Origin: Collinsella tanakaei | GTDB taxonomy: Bacteria; Actinomycetota; Coriobacteriia; Coriobacteriales; Coriobacteriaceae | Length of the DNA: 64,000 nucleotides | NCBI RefSeq assembly: GCF_030373545.1 | Contig: NZ_JAUDCO010000001.1 | Span: 309,857 to 373,856 of the forward strand | Direction: 5' to 3' | Shown: piece after piece, positions 23,560-32,407 of the stretch | How the letters are laid out: every line of letters starts with the position of its first letter | Position numbering within the stretch: position 1 is the first letter of the stretch | Made by a program: the position numbers and the translations under genes | The notes under the pieces: model-generated | The model's database searches: none | Told to the model about the DNA's origin: nothing | What the model saw: the letters and a program-made list of their open reading frames with translations, nothing else

Positions 23560-25446
23560 ATGAACTATCTTTCCGAGATGCTCAGGTTGCCCGTTGTCGA
23601 CTCGACGGGCGAGAAAATCGGCATCGTCAATGACTTGGGCATCGCCACCGGCGAGGTCTTCCCCCATGTGACATCCCTTGCGTTCCAGGGTCCCGGCAAG
23701 ACGCCGTTTATGATCTCGTGGCGCAAATACGTCGAGCGCGTCGATGACGACGGCGTCTACCTCAAGGTGCCCGCCACGGACATCCGCTTCTCCTACCTGC
23801 AGCCCGACGAGGTACTGCTTGCGCGCGACATCATGAACAAGCAGATCGTCGACACGCAGGGCATGAAGGTCGTCCGCGTAAACGACATCAAGCTGTCGGC
23901 CTCCGGCGAAAACCAGCTGCGCCTGCTGGGCGCCGAGGTCGGCGCGCGCGGCCTGCTGCGCTCCTTGCATCCGGCGCTCGAGCGCGTGGCGATCAAGCTC
24001 GCCCGCGCGGTGGGAAAGCCGCTGCCCGAGGACATCATCGCCTGGTCCTACATGGACCTGCTCGAGCGCTCGACGCAAAACATCAAGCTCTCCGTGTCGC
24101 ACAAAACCCTCGGCGAGCTGCACCCGGCCGACATCGCCGACATCATCGAGCAGCTCGACCCGCGCTTGCGCGGCCAGGTGTTCGCGCAGCTCGACACCGC
24201 TCAGGCGGCCGAGGCTATCTCGGAGTTCGACGATGACGAGCTCGTGGCCGAGATGCTCGAAGGCCTGTCCGACCGCGACGCGTCCTCGATGCTCGCCCTC
24301 ATGGACCCCGACGACGCTGCCGCCCTGATCGATGAGCTCGATTATGAGAAGGCCGAGAAGCTCCTGCGCCTCATGGGCGTCAAGGAGGAGCGCGCCATTC
24401 GTAACCTGCTCGGATACGAGGAAAACACCGCGGGTCGTATCATGACCTCGGAGTTCGTGGCGCTGCCGGCCACCGCCACCGTTGCCGACGCCATTGACGG
24501 CCTGCGCAAGCTGGACGAGGACTTCGAGAGCGTGTACTACGTGTATACGACCGATCCCACCGGCGCACTGACCGGCGTGCTCTCGCTGCGCACGCTGATC
24601 GTTGCCGAGCACGATGCGCGCCTGAACAGCCTGGCCTATCGCGACGTGGTCTGGGTCACGCCCGACGAGGACCAGGAGGACGTGGCGGAGGAGATGGCCA
24701 AGTACGACCTTGCGGCCATGCCCGTCTGCGACGAGAACCGCCACATCTTAGGTATCGTCACGGTCGACGACGCCATGGAGGTCATGAACGAGGAGCACGC
24801 CGAGGATCTGCAGATCGCAGGCGTGGGCAGCGGCGAGGGAGGCACGGGCGAGTCGATGCACGTGTTCTCGTGGTTCGCGCGTCGCCAGTACTGGCTGCTC
24901 ATCTGGGCCATCGCGTCGGGCATCGTGGCCGCGTCGCTCGAGATGGCGATCGGGATGGGCGAGCTGTTCATCTATCCCATGTGCGTGATGCCCGTCGTGC
25001 TGCTCGCAGCGAGCCGCGTGGTCTCGTTTGTGCGCAACTACTACCTCGAGTACGACGAGCCCGACGACGCCGACAAGCCCTACCTGGGGTTCTTCCTGCA
25101 GACGGTAGGCGTCGGCCTGGTCATGGCAATCTTCATCTACCTGTGCGGCCAGCTGGTGCTGGGTGCGGCGTATCCGGACGGTATCCCTGAGCCCGTGTTT
25201 GCCGACGGCGCCCTGTCGCTGGGCGGCGGTATCCAGGCCTACCTGCTCACCGCGTGCTTCGGCTGTGCGGCGGCGGTGACGTTTGCATCCTGCGCTTTGT
25301 CGGTCATCTACCTGAAAGTGCTGTTCTGGCGCGACGAGCACGACCTCAACACCTCGGGTATCGCGTTGAGCGTATCGGCGGTGTTTATCGCTTGCGTGCT
25401 GTACTCGGTGGCTTCGGTTGTCGCCATCGCCATGGTCGCCGCGTAA
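23560..25446 (+). CDS. MgtE-like protein: PRC barrel, MgtE N-domain, CBS pair and atypical membrane domain
   Basis: 628 residues. PRC-barrel segments occupy about 1-100, the superhelical MgtE intracellular N-domain about 120-255 (LHPADIADIIEQLDP, MDPDDAAALIDEL), and a CBS pair about 270-395 (TAGRIMTSEFVALP, MPVCDENRHILGIVTVDDA). Five membrane helices lie from about 440 to the end. In MgtE the N and CBS domains sense cytoplasmic Mg2+ and gate the pore. Here the membrane part lacks the GGNxGxQ-type pore motif of canonical MgtE. It may therefore be a divergent channel or a Mg2+-sensing partner of the transporter encoded 15 bases downstream. Confidence 0.85.
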   Translation: MNYLSEMLRLPVVDSTGEKIGIVNDLGIATGEVFPHVTSLAFQGPGKTPFMISWRKYVERVDDDGVYLKVPATDIRFSYLQPDEVLLARDIMNKQIVDTQGMKVVRVNDIKLSASGENQLRLLGAEVGARGLLRSLHPALERVAIKLARAVGKPLPEDIIAWSYMDLLERSTQNIKLSVSHKTLGELHPADIADIIEQLDPRLRGQVFAQLDTAQAAEAISEFDDDELVAEMLEGLSDRDASSMLALMDPDDAAALIDELDYEKAEKLLRLMGVKEERAIRNLLGYEENTAGRIMTSEFVALPATATVADAIDGLRKLDEDFESVYYVYTTDPTGALTGVLSLRTLIVAEHDARLNSLAYRDVVWVTPDEDQEDVAEEMAKYDLAAMPVCDENRHILGIVTVDDAMEVMNEEHAEDLQIAGVGSGEGGTGESMHVFSWFARRQYWLLIWAIASGIVAASLEMAIGMGELFIYPMCVMPVVLLAASRVVSFVRNYYLEYDEPDDADKPYLGFFLQTVGVGLVMAIFIYLCGQLVLGAAYPDGIPEPVFADGALSLGGGIQAYLLTACFGCAAAVTFASCALSVIYLKVLFWRDEHDLNTSGIALSVSAVFIACVLYSVASVVAIAMVAA

Positions 25447-25461
25447 GGGGATGGGCGCTTC

Positions 25462-26703
25462 ATGGCGAGGAATATGCATGAAAAGCTGACCGCCGGCATG
25501 GTGCTCGGCGCGATGGGGCCTGGATTGTTGGCCGCGTTGTCGGGCAACGACGCGGGCGGCATCGCCACGTACTCGAGCGCCGGCGCGAGCTATGGCTACG
25601 GCACGCTGTGGATGCTACCGCTCATGGCCGTGTTGCTCATCGTGGTGCAGGAGACCGCAGCGCGCTGCGGCTGCGTGACGGGTAAGGGGTTTGCCTCGCT
25701 TATCCGCGAACGGTTCGGCGTGCGCAAGAGCGCGCTGGCGATGGGCGCGCTGCTGGTGGCCAACACGGCGGTGACGATTTCGGAGTTTGCGGGCATCGCG
25801 AGCGGCCTTGCGCTGTTCGGCGTGCCGGCGACGGTGTCCGTGCCGCTCGTTGGTCTGGCTATCTGGCTGCTCACCATGTCGGGCAGCTTCCAGCGCATCG
25901 AGAAGGTGCTGCTCATGGTGAGCTGCGTCTTCGTGACCTATATCGTGGCGGCGTTTTTGGCTGGCCCCGATTGGGGGGAGGTCGCCGCGGCGACGGTCTC
26001 GCCCCACGTCGTGCCGGAACCCGAGTACGTGAGCCTGCTCGTGGCGACCATCGGTACCACGATCGCGCCGTGGATGGTGTTTTTAGCGCAGAACAACGTG
26101 GTGGACAAGAACATCGACGAGAGCGGCATCGTGCTGCAGCGCATCGATACCGCTTCGGGCTCGGTGATCGCGTGCGCGGTTGCCTGGTTCATCGTGGTGA
26201 CGACCGGCGCGGTGCTCTATCCGGAGGGCGTGCAGGTGTCGGACGCCGCCGACGCGGCGCTTGCGCTCGAACCCATCGCGGGGCAGTTCTCGACGGTGCT
26301 GTTTGCGTCGGGCCTGGTCGCGGCGAGTTTTTTGGCTGCGTGCGTGCTGCCCGGCGTGACGTCCAGCGCGATCTGCGAGGCGTTCGGCTGGGAGCGCGGC
26401 GCGGACCGCAGCTGGGAGGAGGCGCCGGTCTACCGCGGTATCATCACGGCAATCGTGGTCGCCTCGGCGCTGCTGGTGATCATGCCGGGTGTCAACCTGT
26501 TCCAGATCATGATGAGTGCGCAGGTCATCAACGGTGTCCTGCTACCGGTCCTGCTGGTGTTCCTGCTGTTTATCGCCCAGGATCGCCACATCATGGGCGA
26601 ATACCGCAACGGGCGCGTGTGGAACGTGCTCACCTGGGCGACCATCGTCATCATCACGGTGCTTACCGTCGTGATGTTCGCGCTCCAGGCCCTCGGGTAC
26701 TGA
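25462..26703 (+). CDS. NRAMP-family transporter of the Mg2+-type (NRMT-like)
   Basis: 413 residues, about 11 membrane helices, NRAMP fold. The helix-1 metal motif DPGN of Mn2+/Fe2+ transporters reads D30-A-G-G33. The helix-6 motif MPH reads A202-P-W. Replacement of Asn by Gly and of the soft-metal Met by Ala defines the NRAMP-related magnesium transporters (NRMT) described from Eggerthella lenta, in which the site accepts hydrated Mg2+. This is therefore predicted to import Mg2+ rather than Mn2+. It is co-transcribed with the MgtE-like sensor protein, which supports the Mg2+ assignment. Confidence 0.85.
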   Translation: MARNMHEKLTAGMVLGAMGPGLLAALSGNDAGGIATYSSAGASYGYGTLWMLPLMAVLLIVVQETAARCGCVTGKGFASLIRERFGVRKSALAMGALLVANTAVTISEFAGIASGLALFGVPATVSVPLVGLAIWLLTMSGSFQRIEKVLLMVSCVFVTYIVAAFLAGPDWGEVAAATVSPHVVPEPEYVSLLVATIGTTIAPWMVFLAQNNVVDKNIDESGIVLQRIDTASGSVIACAVAWFIVVTTGAVLYPEGVQVSDAADAALALEPIAGQFSTVLFASGLVAASFLAACVLPGVTSSAICEAFGWERGADRSWEEAPVYRGIITAIVVASALLVIMPGVNLFQIMMSAQVINGVLLPVLLVFLLFIAQDRHIMGEYRNGRVWNVLTWATIVIITVLTVVMFALQALGY

Positions 26704-26707
26704 TGCG

Positions 26708-26749
26708 GCACGGGGGCTGGGGCGCTGCGCACCCCGGCCCCGTGCTTTT
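26708..26749 (+). terminator. Terminator of the NRMT-like operon
   Basis: GCACGGGGGCTGGGG pairs with CCCCGGCCCCGTGC (one bulge), followed by TTTT. It starts 4 bases after the stop codon. Confidence 0.85.
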
Positions 26750-26777
26750 CGGACCCCCGGCGGTTCCCCAAAACCAC

Positions 26778-26916
26778 TACCCCCGTTTAGAAGACGGTTT
26801 TGCGAGGACACCTCAAGTAGACAGCCCTTTGCCGTCAACAAAAGCCCTGTTCAGGAGCTTGCGCATTTTGGGGCTACTCGACAGGTCGCCGCAAAACCGT
26901 CTTCTAAACGGGGGTA
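26778..26916. repeat. 139-bp palindromic element family B, copy 2
   Basis: It has the same TACCCCCGTTTA tips as the other copies. The next arm segment is GAAGAC on the left and GTCTTC on the right, where copies 1 and 3 have GGGGAC and GTCCCC: both arms changed together. It lies between convergent genes. Confidence 0.88.
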
Positions 26917-26947
26917 CCGCCCAGGCGATGCTCGCCTGGGCGGTACC
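26913..26947. other. Perfect 16-bp palindromic hairpin at the end of lemA
   Basis: GGTACCGCCCAGGCGA pairs with its complement around TGC, overlapping the tip of the 139-bp element by 4 bases. It lies 32 bases beyond the minus-strand lemA stop codon and may end that transcript, although no T run follows on either strand. Confidence 0.6.
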
Positions 26948-26978
26948 GAAATAACAAAATGTCTGTTGAGCAAAGTTT

Positions 26979-27530
26979 TTAGAACTTGACCTCCGGCACG
27001 GCGCGGGCGGCCTCTTCGGCCTCGAAGCCCGTGCGCTCCTTGAACTGGAAGATGCCGGCGAAGATGACGCCGGGGAAGGTCTGGATGGCGTTGTTGTAGT
27101 TGAGCACGCAGTCGTTGTAGCTCTGACGCGCGTAGGAAACCTTGTTCTCGGTGTCCTCGAGCGAAGTCTGCAGCTGGATGAAGTTCGTGTTGGCCTTGAG
27201 ATCGGGGTACGCCTCGGCCACGGCGAACAGCTGGCGCAGCGCGCCGGTGAGCATGCCGTCGGCGGCCATCTTATCCTCGGGGGTGGTGGCGGCAACGGCG
27301 TTGTTGCGCGCGTTGGTCACGGCCGCGAGCGCTTCCTTCTCGTGGGCGGCGTAGCCCTTGACCGTCTCCACCAGGTTGGGGATGAGGTCATTTCGGCGCT
27401 GCAGCTGCGTGTCGATGTTCTGCCACGCGTTGTCGATGCGGTTGCGCAGCGTGACCATGTTGTTATAGATGCCGGCGATCGCGCAGATGACGGCGATGAC
27501 GACAACGATGCCGATAATGGTCGGGATCAT
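26979..27530 (-). CDS. lemA: LemA-family membrane protein
   Basis: 183 residues. One N-terminal membrane helix (about 3-23) is followed by a helical domain with the family signature NNMVTLRNRIDNAWQNID and QLQRRNDLIPNLVETVKGYA. LemA proteins are conserved and membrane-anchored, with the helical part probably outside the cell; their function is unknown. The ATG at 27530 has GGAG 6 bases upstream; an in-frame extension to 27608 lacks a helix-compatible start. A -10-like TATACT lies near 27580 on the minus strand. Confidence 0.92.
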   Translation of the reverse strand: MIPTIIGIVVVIAVICAIAGIYNNMVTLRNRIDNAWQNIDTQLQRRNDLIPNLVETVKGYAAHEKEALAAVTNARNNAVAATTPEDKMAADGMLTGALRQLFAVAEAYPDLKANTNFIQLQTSLEDTENKVSYARQSYNDCVLNYNNAIQTFPGVIFAGIFQFKERTGFEAEEAARAVPEVKF

Positions 27531-27599
27531 GGGCGCTCCATTCAGAGGTGTCTTGCTAAGACAATAGGTTCCACCAGTATAACGGATGCAGGTGGAAGT

Positions 27600-27887
27600 G
27601 GGATGCATGTGAGGCGCGATGCGCTCGCTCGGCGCTGCATGTTGCAGCGGGGGCTCGGTGGGCCAGGTATTGCGTTGTTGAAGGGTAAAACGGCGAAGGA
27701 GGGATGTCGGCCTCCCGCTGCGCAGGCGGCCTCCCGCTGCGGAGGCCCTGCGGGCCTCCTTGCGCGCTTCGCTGGAAAATGCTCAGCGCATTTTCTCAGC
27801 TTCGCGCCCTGCGGGTTCGAATCCCTCCTGCACGCCGCAGCAAAGGGCTCGGAAAGAAAGGCTATTGAGTTGTAGAAAGGTTAAAAA
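27600..27887. other. Structured non-coding stretch with a tRNA 3'-end-like fragment
   Basis: No convincing gene. It contains a 15-base direct repeat (CGGCCTCCCGCTGCG, near 27708 and 27726), a hairpin GAGGCCC/GGGCCTC, a hairpin GAAAATGC/GCATTTTC near 27774-27796, and then GCGGGTTCGAATCCCTC (27811-27827). The last matches the T-arm of the adjacent tRNA-Ser genes but lacks a pairing acceptor stem. It may be a remnant of a rearranged tRNA gene or a structured RNA. Confidence 0.4.
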
Positions 27888-27979
27888 TGGCGGAGGAGGA
27901 GGGATTCGAACCCTCGTACCCGGGTTACCGGGTAAACGGTTTTCGAGACCGCCGCATTCAACCACTCTGCCACTCCTCC
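27888..27979 (-). tRNA. tRNA-Ser (anticodon CGA)
   Basis: 92 bases on the minus strand including an encoded CCA. Acceptor stem GGAGGAG/CTCCTCC, anticodon loop CTCGAAA (CGA, reads UCG), long variable arm and T-arm GAGGGTTCGAATCCCTC are visible. Confidence 0.95.
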
Positions 27980-28027
27980 GCATGGAGTGAAACATGGCGC
28001 GTCCGAAGGCGCGCCATGAGAGGATGC

Positions 28028-28118
28028 TGGCGGAGAGTCAGGGATTTGAACCCTGGAGACGCTTTTGGCGCCTACACGATTTCCAATCGTGCTCCTTCGG
28101 CCACTCGGACAACTCTCC
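28028..28118 (-). tRNA. tRNA-Ser (anticodon GGA)
   Basis: 91 bases including encoded CCA. Acceptor stem GGAGAGT/ACTCTCC, anticodon loop TTGGAAA (GGA, reads UCC/UCU), a long variable arm and T-arm CAGGGTTCAAATCCCTG are visible. A -10-like TACAAT lies just upstream on the minus strand (28133-28138), suggesting both tRNAs are transcribed together from here. Confidence 0.95.
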
Positions 28119-28389
28119 GTGAAATGCACAGGCAATTGTACCGTAACCGCGCCCCGACGCAAGCATGAATCTCAACTCTTTGAGAAATTGTGAGGTGCGA
28201 GCAGGTCAAATCGGCATACCGTTCACATCCGCCGCCGGCTCTGCCGTCCAACGCCACCTCGGCGCCGCTTAAAGTCCGCTTAATTGTGCATACGAGCAGC
28301 GAGCGCCGCGCCCGTCCGGATACACTGCTGATGTAACAAGATATGACGCGCCGGGGCCCCTGTGGCCGGCGCCTTGCAAGGAGAACGGC

Positions 28390-29751
28390 ATGTACGCGCA
28401 GCAGCTGGGCTTCACGACCTCATGGAAGATGCTCACCCGAGACAAAGGCTGGATCAAGCCGGTGCTGGTCCTTGCGCTTGTGGGCTGGATTCCCGTTCTT
28501 GGGCAGATTGCCATCTTGGGCTACGGGCTCGAATGGGCGCGCCTGACGGCGTGGGGCGTGGATGCGGCGCCCAAGCAGCGCGGCGTCGACTACGGAAAAG
28601 TGTTGACGACGGGCGGCATCGCGTTTCTGATCAGCCTGACCCTGGGGCTGGCGCTCGCGCTGGTCAACCTGTTGATCACGGGCGGCTGGTATTCGGCCGC
28701 GCTGTTCCCGGCGGCCGTCAGCCTGTTTACCGGATCGCTGGTCGACGTGGCGCGCGAGTCGTCGGTGTTCACGGCGCTCATCATGTTGGTGCTCGATTCG
28801 TTCATGGGGACTTTCACGGCCGCAGCCATGATGCGCGCGACGTTGTACGACGGTTTCTCGGCCGGGTGGCGATTGGACCGACTGTTCCAGATGGTCGCGC
28901 GCGACCCGCAGGGCTTTTTGCACCTCTACCTCATCTCGCTTATCGGGAGCCTGGTCAATGCGGCGTATTCGCTGTTCGCTACGGCTCTGGGCAGCGTTGC
29001 GGTGTTCGGCGGCGTCATGGGTCTGGCGATGGGGGCGCACGCGAGCAGCAACGAGGTGGTGAGCCGTCTGCTCATGGGGGTCGGCCCGGGAATCGTGGTC
29101 GTCGGCGTCATCGTGTTTTTGGCCATCGCGTTCGCGGGCGCTGTTATCTCTACCGCGGTACAGCTCGTCTTCTTGAATGCGGCGGGGCAGTGGTTCTGCC
29201 GCTTTGAGGTGAACCGGTGGGGCGTCTCCTCGGCGCCGCTGCCCGAGGGCGTGCCGCAGCGGTCCACCTACGTCGCCGGACAGGCTCCGACGCCACCCGC
29301 CGCGGCGCCTGCGACAGGAGTAGCACCCACCGCGGCGCCGACGGCAGGAACGGCGCCTGCAACAGGGCCGGCTGTGGGAGCTACTCCTGCAGCAGGGTCG
29401 GCAGCGGGGGCGACGTCTGCCACAGCGCCGGCAACAGGAGCGGCGTCGGCAGCAGGGTCAGCAACAGGGGCGGCACCTGCAGAAAGATCGGCCGGGGGAG
29501 CGACGCCGGCAACGGCGCCGGTTTCGGAGGCAGCGCCTGCAGCCGCCACGCCGGGAGATGAACCGGCTGCGCCCATGCAGCCAGGAAATGCGGATGCGCC
29601 GGAAGCGGACGTGCCCGCGTCGGCAGGTGAAGTTTCTTCAGGCGCGTCGAGCGAAGATGCGGAGGCTGAAGCCCCTGCGGATGTGCCGTCGGCAGAGCAT
29701 GATGAAGAGGAATCTGAGCAGGAAGAGAAGCCGGCGTCGTCTGAAGTGTAA
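28390..29751 (+). CDS. DUF4013-type membrane protein with Ala/Pro/Thr-rich tail
   Basis: 453 residues. The first ~275 residues contain about six membrane helices, starting with the DUF4013-like opening SWKMLTRDKGWIKPVLVLALVGWIPVLGQ. From about 290 to the end is an Ala/Pro/Gly/Thr-rich segment turning into an acidic Glu/Asp tail; it is probably disordered. Function unknown. A clear AAGGAG site precedes the start. It stands alone between a tRNA pair and the rpsF operon. Confidence 0.82.
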   Translation: MYAQQLGFTTSWKMLTRDKGWIKPVLVLALVGWIPVLGQIAILGYGLEWARLTAWGVDAAPKQRGVDYGKVLTTGGIAFLISLTLGLALALVNLLITGGWYSAALFPAAVSLFTGSLVDVARESSVFTALIMLVLDSFMGTFTAAAMMRATLYDGFSAGWRLDRLFQMVARDPQGFLHLYLISLIGSLVNAAYSLFATALGSVAVFGGVMGLAMGAHASSNEVVSRLLMGVGPGIVVVGVIVFLAIAFAGAVISTAVQLVFLNAAGQWFCRFEVNRWGVSSAPLPEGVPQRSTYVAGQAPTPPAAAPATGVAPTAAPTAGTAPATGPAVGATPAAGSAAGATSATAPATGAASAAGSATGAAPAERSAGGATPATAPVSEAAPAAATPGDEPAAPMQPGNADAPEADVPASAGEVSSGASSEDAEAEAPADVPSAEHDEEESEQEEKPASSEV

Positions 29752-29782
29752 TGCGTGGCGAGGATACCGGGATTTTTCAATC

Positions 29783-29825
29783 GCGGCGGGCGAAAGGGTC
29801 GTGCCCTTTCGCCCGCCGCGCGTTT
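29783..29825 (+). terminator. Terminator after the DUF4013 gene
   Basis: GCGGCGGGCGAAAGGG pairs with CCCTTTCGCCCGCCGC (29783-29798, 29803-29818), followed by GCGTTTTGC. Confidence 0.8.
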
Positions 29826-30165
29826 TGCGGAATCTACATGGTGAATAGAGGCGGCGTTTTCGCAGCGTATATCTCGTACAAGCCCTTGAGCAGGGCCGTA
29901 GGGAAGCTGGGGGACGGACGTCGGCGTCCGGTCGGCGTGTCTTGCCGGGATGTCAGTGGGCTGTCGGGGCGGCATGGCAAGATGGAGATGCGCAGCGCGC
30001 CGAAGGCCGAGGCGCCCGTACAGCATCGCTGCATTTGTGGAGGTCATGAGGTCGTACCTGCGGCAACTTGAGAAGCGACGGCGGTTGGTCTACAGTTAGC
30101 CAGTCTTTTCCTGTCCCGGGCGCACCTTCACGACCCGGGGCCTTATGTCCAGAGGAGGTGACCAA
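29826..30165. other. Upstream and leader region of rpsF
   Basis: 340 bases without a gene; it must hold the promoter of the ribosomal operon. A CCCGGG...CCCGGG hairpin lies near 30115-30140, about 30 bases before the strong AGAGGAGGTG site. An S6:S18 autoregulatory structure would be expected in this position, but I could not confirm its conserved bases. Confidence 0.4.
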
Positions 30166-30459
30166 ATGAAGGCCTATGAACTGCTGTTCTTTGTTGACCC
30201 GGCTCTCGATCCCGAGACCCGTCTCGCCGTTATGAAGCGCATCGACAACACGATCGCCGAGGGCAACGGCAAGGTCGACAACGTTGACGAGTGGGGCAAG
30301 CGCAAGCTCGCCTACGAGATCAACAAGCTCACCGAAGGTGACTACACCCTCATCAACTTCCATGCAGATCCTACCCAGATCGCCGAGCTCGATCGCGTGC
30401 TGCGCATCACCGATGCCGTGGTTCGTCACATGATCGTCCGCCGCGACGACATGGAGTAA
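30166..30459 (+). CDS. rpsF: 30S ribosomal protein S6
   Basis: 97 residues, full length. Typical S6 start MKAYELLFFVDP and conserved KVDNVDEWGKRKLAYEINK. It pairs with S18 on the small subunit. The ATG at 30166 has AGGAGGTG 7 bases upstream; an ATG-less extension to 30145 is not coding. First gene of the conserved rpsF-ssb-rpsR-rplI operon. Confidence 0.98.
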   Translation: MKAYELLFFVDPALDPETRLAVMKRIDNTIAEGNGKVDNVDEWGKRKLAYEINKLTEGDYTLINFHADPTQIAELDRVLRITDAVVRHMIVRRDDME

Positions 30460-30526
30460 GAGTCGTTTGGAAGCGGTCTGCCCGGCTTTACGCCGAGCGA
30501 CCGAACAGAGAGGTAGTGAGTCGTAC

Positions 30527-31006
30527 ATGAGCATCAATCGAGTCAACATTTCCGGTAATCTCACCCGTGACCCCGAGCTGCGCGCCACCGCAAGCGGCAC
30601 CCAGGTGCTGAGCTTCGGCGTGGCGGTCAACGACCGTCGCCGCAACCCGCAGTCCGGCGAGTGGGAGGACTACCCCAACTTCGTGGACTGCACGATGTTC
30701 GGCACTCGTGCCGAGGCCGTCTCCCGCTACCTCCAGAAGGGGTCGAAGGTCGCGATCGAGGGAAAGCTGCGCTACAGCTCGTGGGAGCGCGACGGTCAGC
30801 GTCGCAGCAAGCTCGAGGTCATCGTCGATGAGATCGAGTTCATGAGCCGTGGTCAGAACCAGGGTGGATACGGCCAGGAGGGCGCAAGCTCTTATGGCGG
30901 ATCCTCCTATGGTGGCGGCTACTCCGCTCCCGCGCCGCACCCGGCGCCTGCGCCCGCGCAGGTTCCGCCGGCGGTCGACGTCTACGATGAGGACATTCCG
31001 TTCTAG
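30527..31006 (+). CDS. ssb: Single-stranded DNA-binding protein
   Basis: 159 residues. An OB-fold domain (about 1-108; NRVNISGNLTRDPELR, FVDCTMFGTRAEAVSRYL) is followed by a Gly/Tyr/Pro/Ala-rich linker and the conserved acidic tip DEDIPF that recruits repair and replication proteins. It protects single-stranded DNA. The ATG at 30527 is where the conserved N-terminus begins; the earlier in-frame start at 30467 falls in non-conserved sequence. Second gene of the ribosomal operon. Confidence 0.98.
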   Translation: MSINRVNISGNLTRDPELRATASGTQVLSFGVAVNDRRRNPQSGEWEDYPNFVDCTMFGTRAEAVSRYLQKGSKVAIEGKLRYSSWERDGQRRSKLEVIVDEIEFMSRGQNQGGYGQEGASSYGGSSYGGGYSAPAPHPAPAPAQVPPAVDVYDEDIPF

Positions 31007-31090
31007 GGTAACCGCGAGCGGAATCACGTTTTGAAGTGAGCGGCGCTCAAGGGCAGACGGCCTGCGGCGCCAAACGAAAGGTATTTTGAC

Positions 31091-31357
31091 ATGGCTAATG
31101 ATTACTCAGCACGTCAGCCGCGTCGTAAGTACTGCCAGTTCTGCAAGGAGAACACCGAGTACATCGACTACAAGGATACTCAGCTTCTCCGTAAGTACAT
31201 GACCGACCGCGGCAAGATCAAGCCCCGTCGCGTCACTGGCGCTTGCACGCAGCACCAGCACGATATCGCGAACGCCATCAAGCGCGCTCGCGAGATGGCT
31301 CTCCTGCCCTACACCGTTCCCGTGGTTTCTTCCCGCGGCGAGCGCAACCGCGGCTAG
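31091..31357 (+). CDS. rpsR: 30S ribosomal protein S18 (zinc-ligand form)
   Basis: 88 residues. It contains [21 protein letters not shown] and [16 protein letters not shown], so the Cys residues of the zinc-binding C+ form are present. It binds S6. AACGAAAGG lies upstream of the ATG. Confidence 0.98.
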   Translation: MANDYSARQPRRKYCQFCKENTEYIDYKDTQLLRKYMTDRGKIKPRRVTGACTQHQHDIANAIKRAREMALLPYTVPVVSSRGERNRG

Positions 31358-31379
31358 GCGAGGGGCAAGGGTCGAGTAG

Positions 31380-32366
31380 ATGCAGGACGGAAGTGCGGAT
31401 CCTCGGCAAGGCGCCATCGTGCCCAACGGCACGCCGGTGCGCCGGGCGACCCCGCCGCGTAACGCCCACGGTGCGTTTATGCTCGCACTCGGGTGTATCG
31501 TTGCGATCTTCCTTCCGTATGCGGGAATCCTCCTCGCCGCGTATGGCGCGCGCGAGGTGCTGTGCGCGAAGGCGCGCCGCGGAGTGGGTCTGATCCTGTT
31601 CGAGGGCGTCGGCCTGCTTGCGGTCTCCTTCGTCGCCAACGTCACGTATGCGGTGCTTTTGGCTCCCGTTATCGTGTGCAGCCTAGGCATCGCGTGGTGC
31701 ATGTGGCGCGGCGCCACGGTCACGAACGTTTCCGTGGTGGTCGTGCTCACGGCGCTGACGAGTCTTGGTATCGACGCGGCGATTGCCGCGGCAACCGGTC
31801 CGTCGGTGCAGGACGCCATGGTGTCGTATCTTATGGCAGCCGTTGAGCAGTCCGTGGGAACAGGGGTCGAAGGCGAGTTGCTCGCCAGCAGCCTCGAGCC
31901 CATCATGGTGGCCCTGTGGCCGCTCGTGTACGTGATGAGCGCGGCGAGTTACGCGCTGTTCGCGGGGCTCGGTTCCCATGTGATGCAGACGCGCTGCACA
32001 GGGGTGCCCCGCAGACCGTCGCTGTCACGCTTCGATGCGCCCATGTGGAGCGTCGCCGTCCTCGCGATTTCGATCGTGTGCGTCGGCGCATCCTTCACGG
32101 GCTTCCCTGAGGCCCAGATCGTCCGCACCATAAGCGTGACGGCGATCATGAGCGTCAGGATCATCTTCGCCTGCCAGGGTCTCGGCGTGCTCAGCGCGCT
32201 GATGATCCGCAAGCGGTTTGGATGCGCGACGAGGTTCTTTTGCATCCTGCTCGTCTTCTGGTCCGAGATGATGTTCTTTGCCTTGAGCATCGTCGGCCTG
32301 ATCGATGTGTGGGCCAACTTCCGCAAGATTCCGCGGGACGGCTCGCACGTTCAGGCACAACAGTAA
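31380..32366 (+). CDS. DUF2232/YybS-like membrane protein
   Basis: 328 residues with about eight predicted membrane helices. The position between rpsR and rplI and the overall topology match the YybS/DUF2232 family found at this place in many Gram-positives. The protein sequence itself is poorly conserved, so the family call rests partly on synteny. Function unknown. The start lies 23 bases after rpsR. Confidence 0.75.
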   Translation: MQDGSADPRQGAIVPNGTPVRRATPPRNAHGAFMLALGCIVAIFLPYAGILLAAYGAREVLCAKARRGVGLILFEGVGLLAVSFVANVTYAVLLAPVIVCSLGIAWCMWRGATVTNVSVVVVLTALTSLGIDAAIAAATGPSVQDAMVSYLMAAVEQSVGTGVEGELLASSLEPIMVALWPLVYVMSAASYALFAGLGSHVMQTRCTGVPRRPSLSRFDAPMWSVAVLAISIVCVGASFTGFPEAQIVRTISVTAIMSVRIIFACQGLGVLSALMIRKRFGCATRFFCILLVFWSEMMFFALSIVGLIDVWANFRKIPRDGSHVQAQQ

Positions 32367-32407
32367 CCACTGCGCCGCGCAGGCGGCGCACATCGCAAGG
32401 AGATCTC

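Noticed and set aside
27690..27850. Complete tRNA-Sec or tmRNA gene
   Set aside because: A T-arm-like segment is present, but no matching acceptor stem, anticodon arm or CCA end could be built.
30064..30165. S6:S18 autoregulatory RNA motif in the rpsF leader
   Set aside because: A hairpin is present at the right place but the conserved bulge bases could not be verified by eye.
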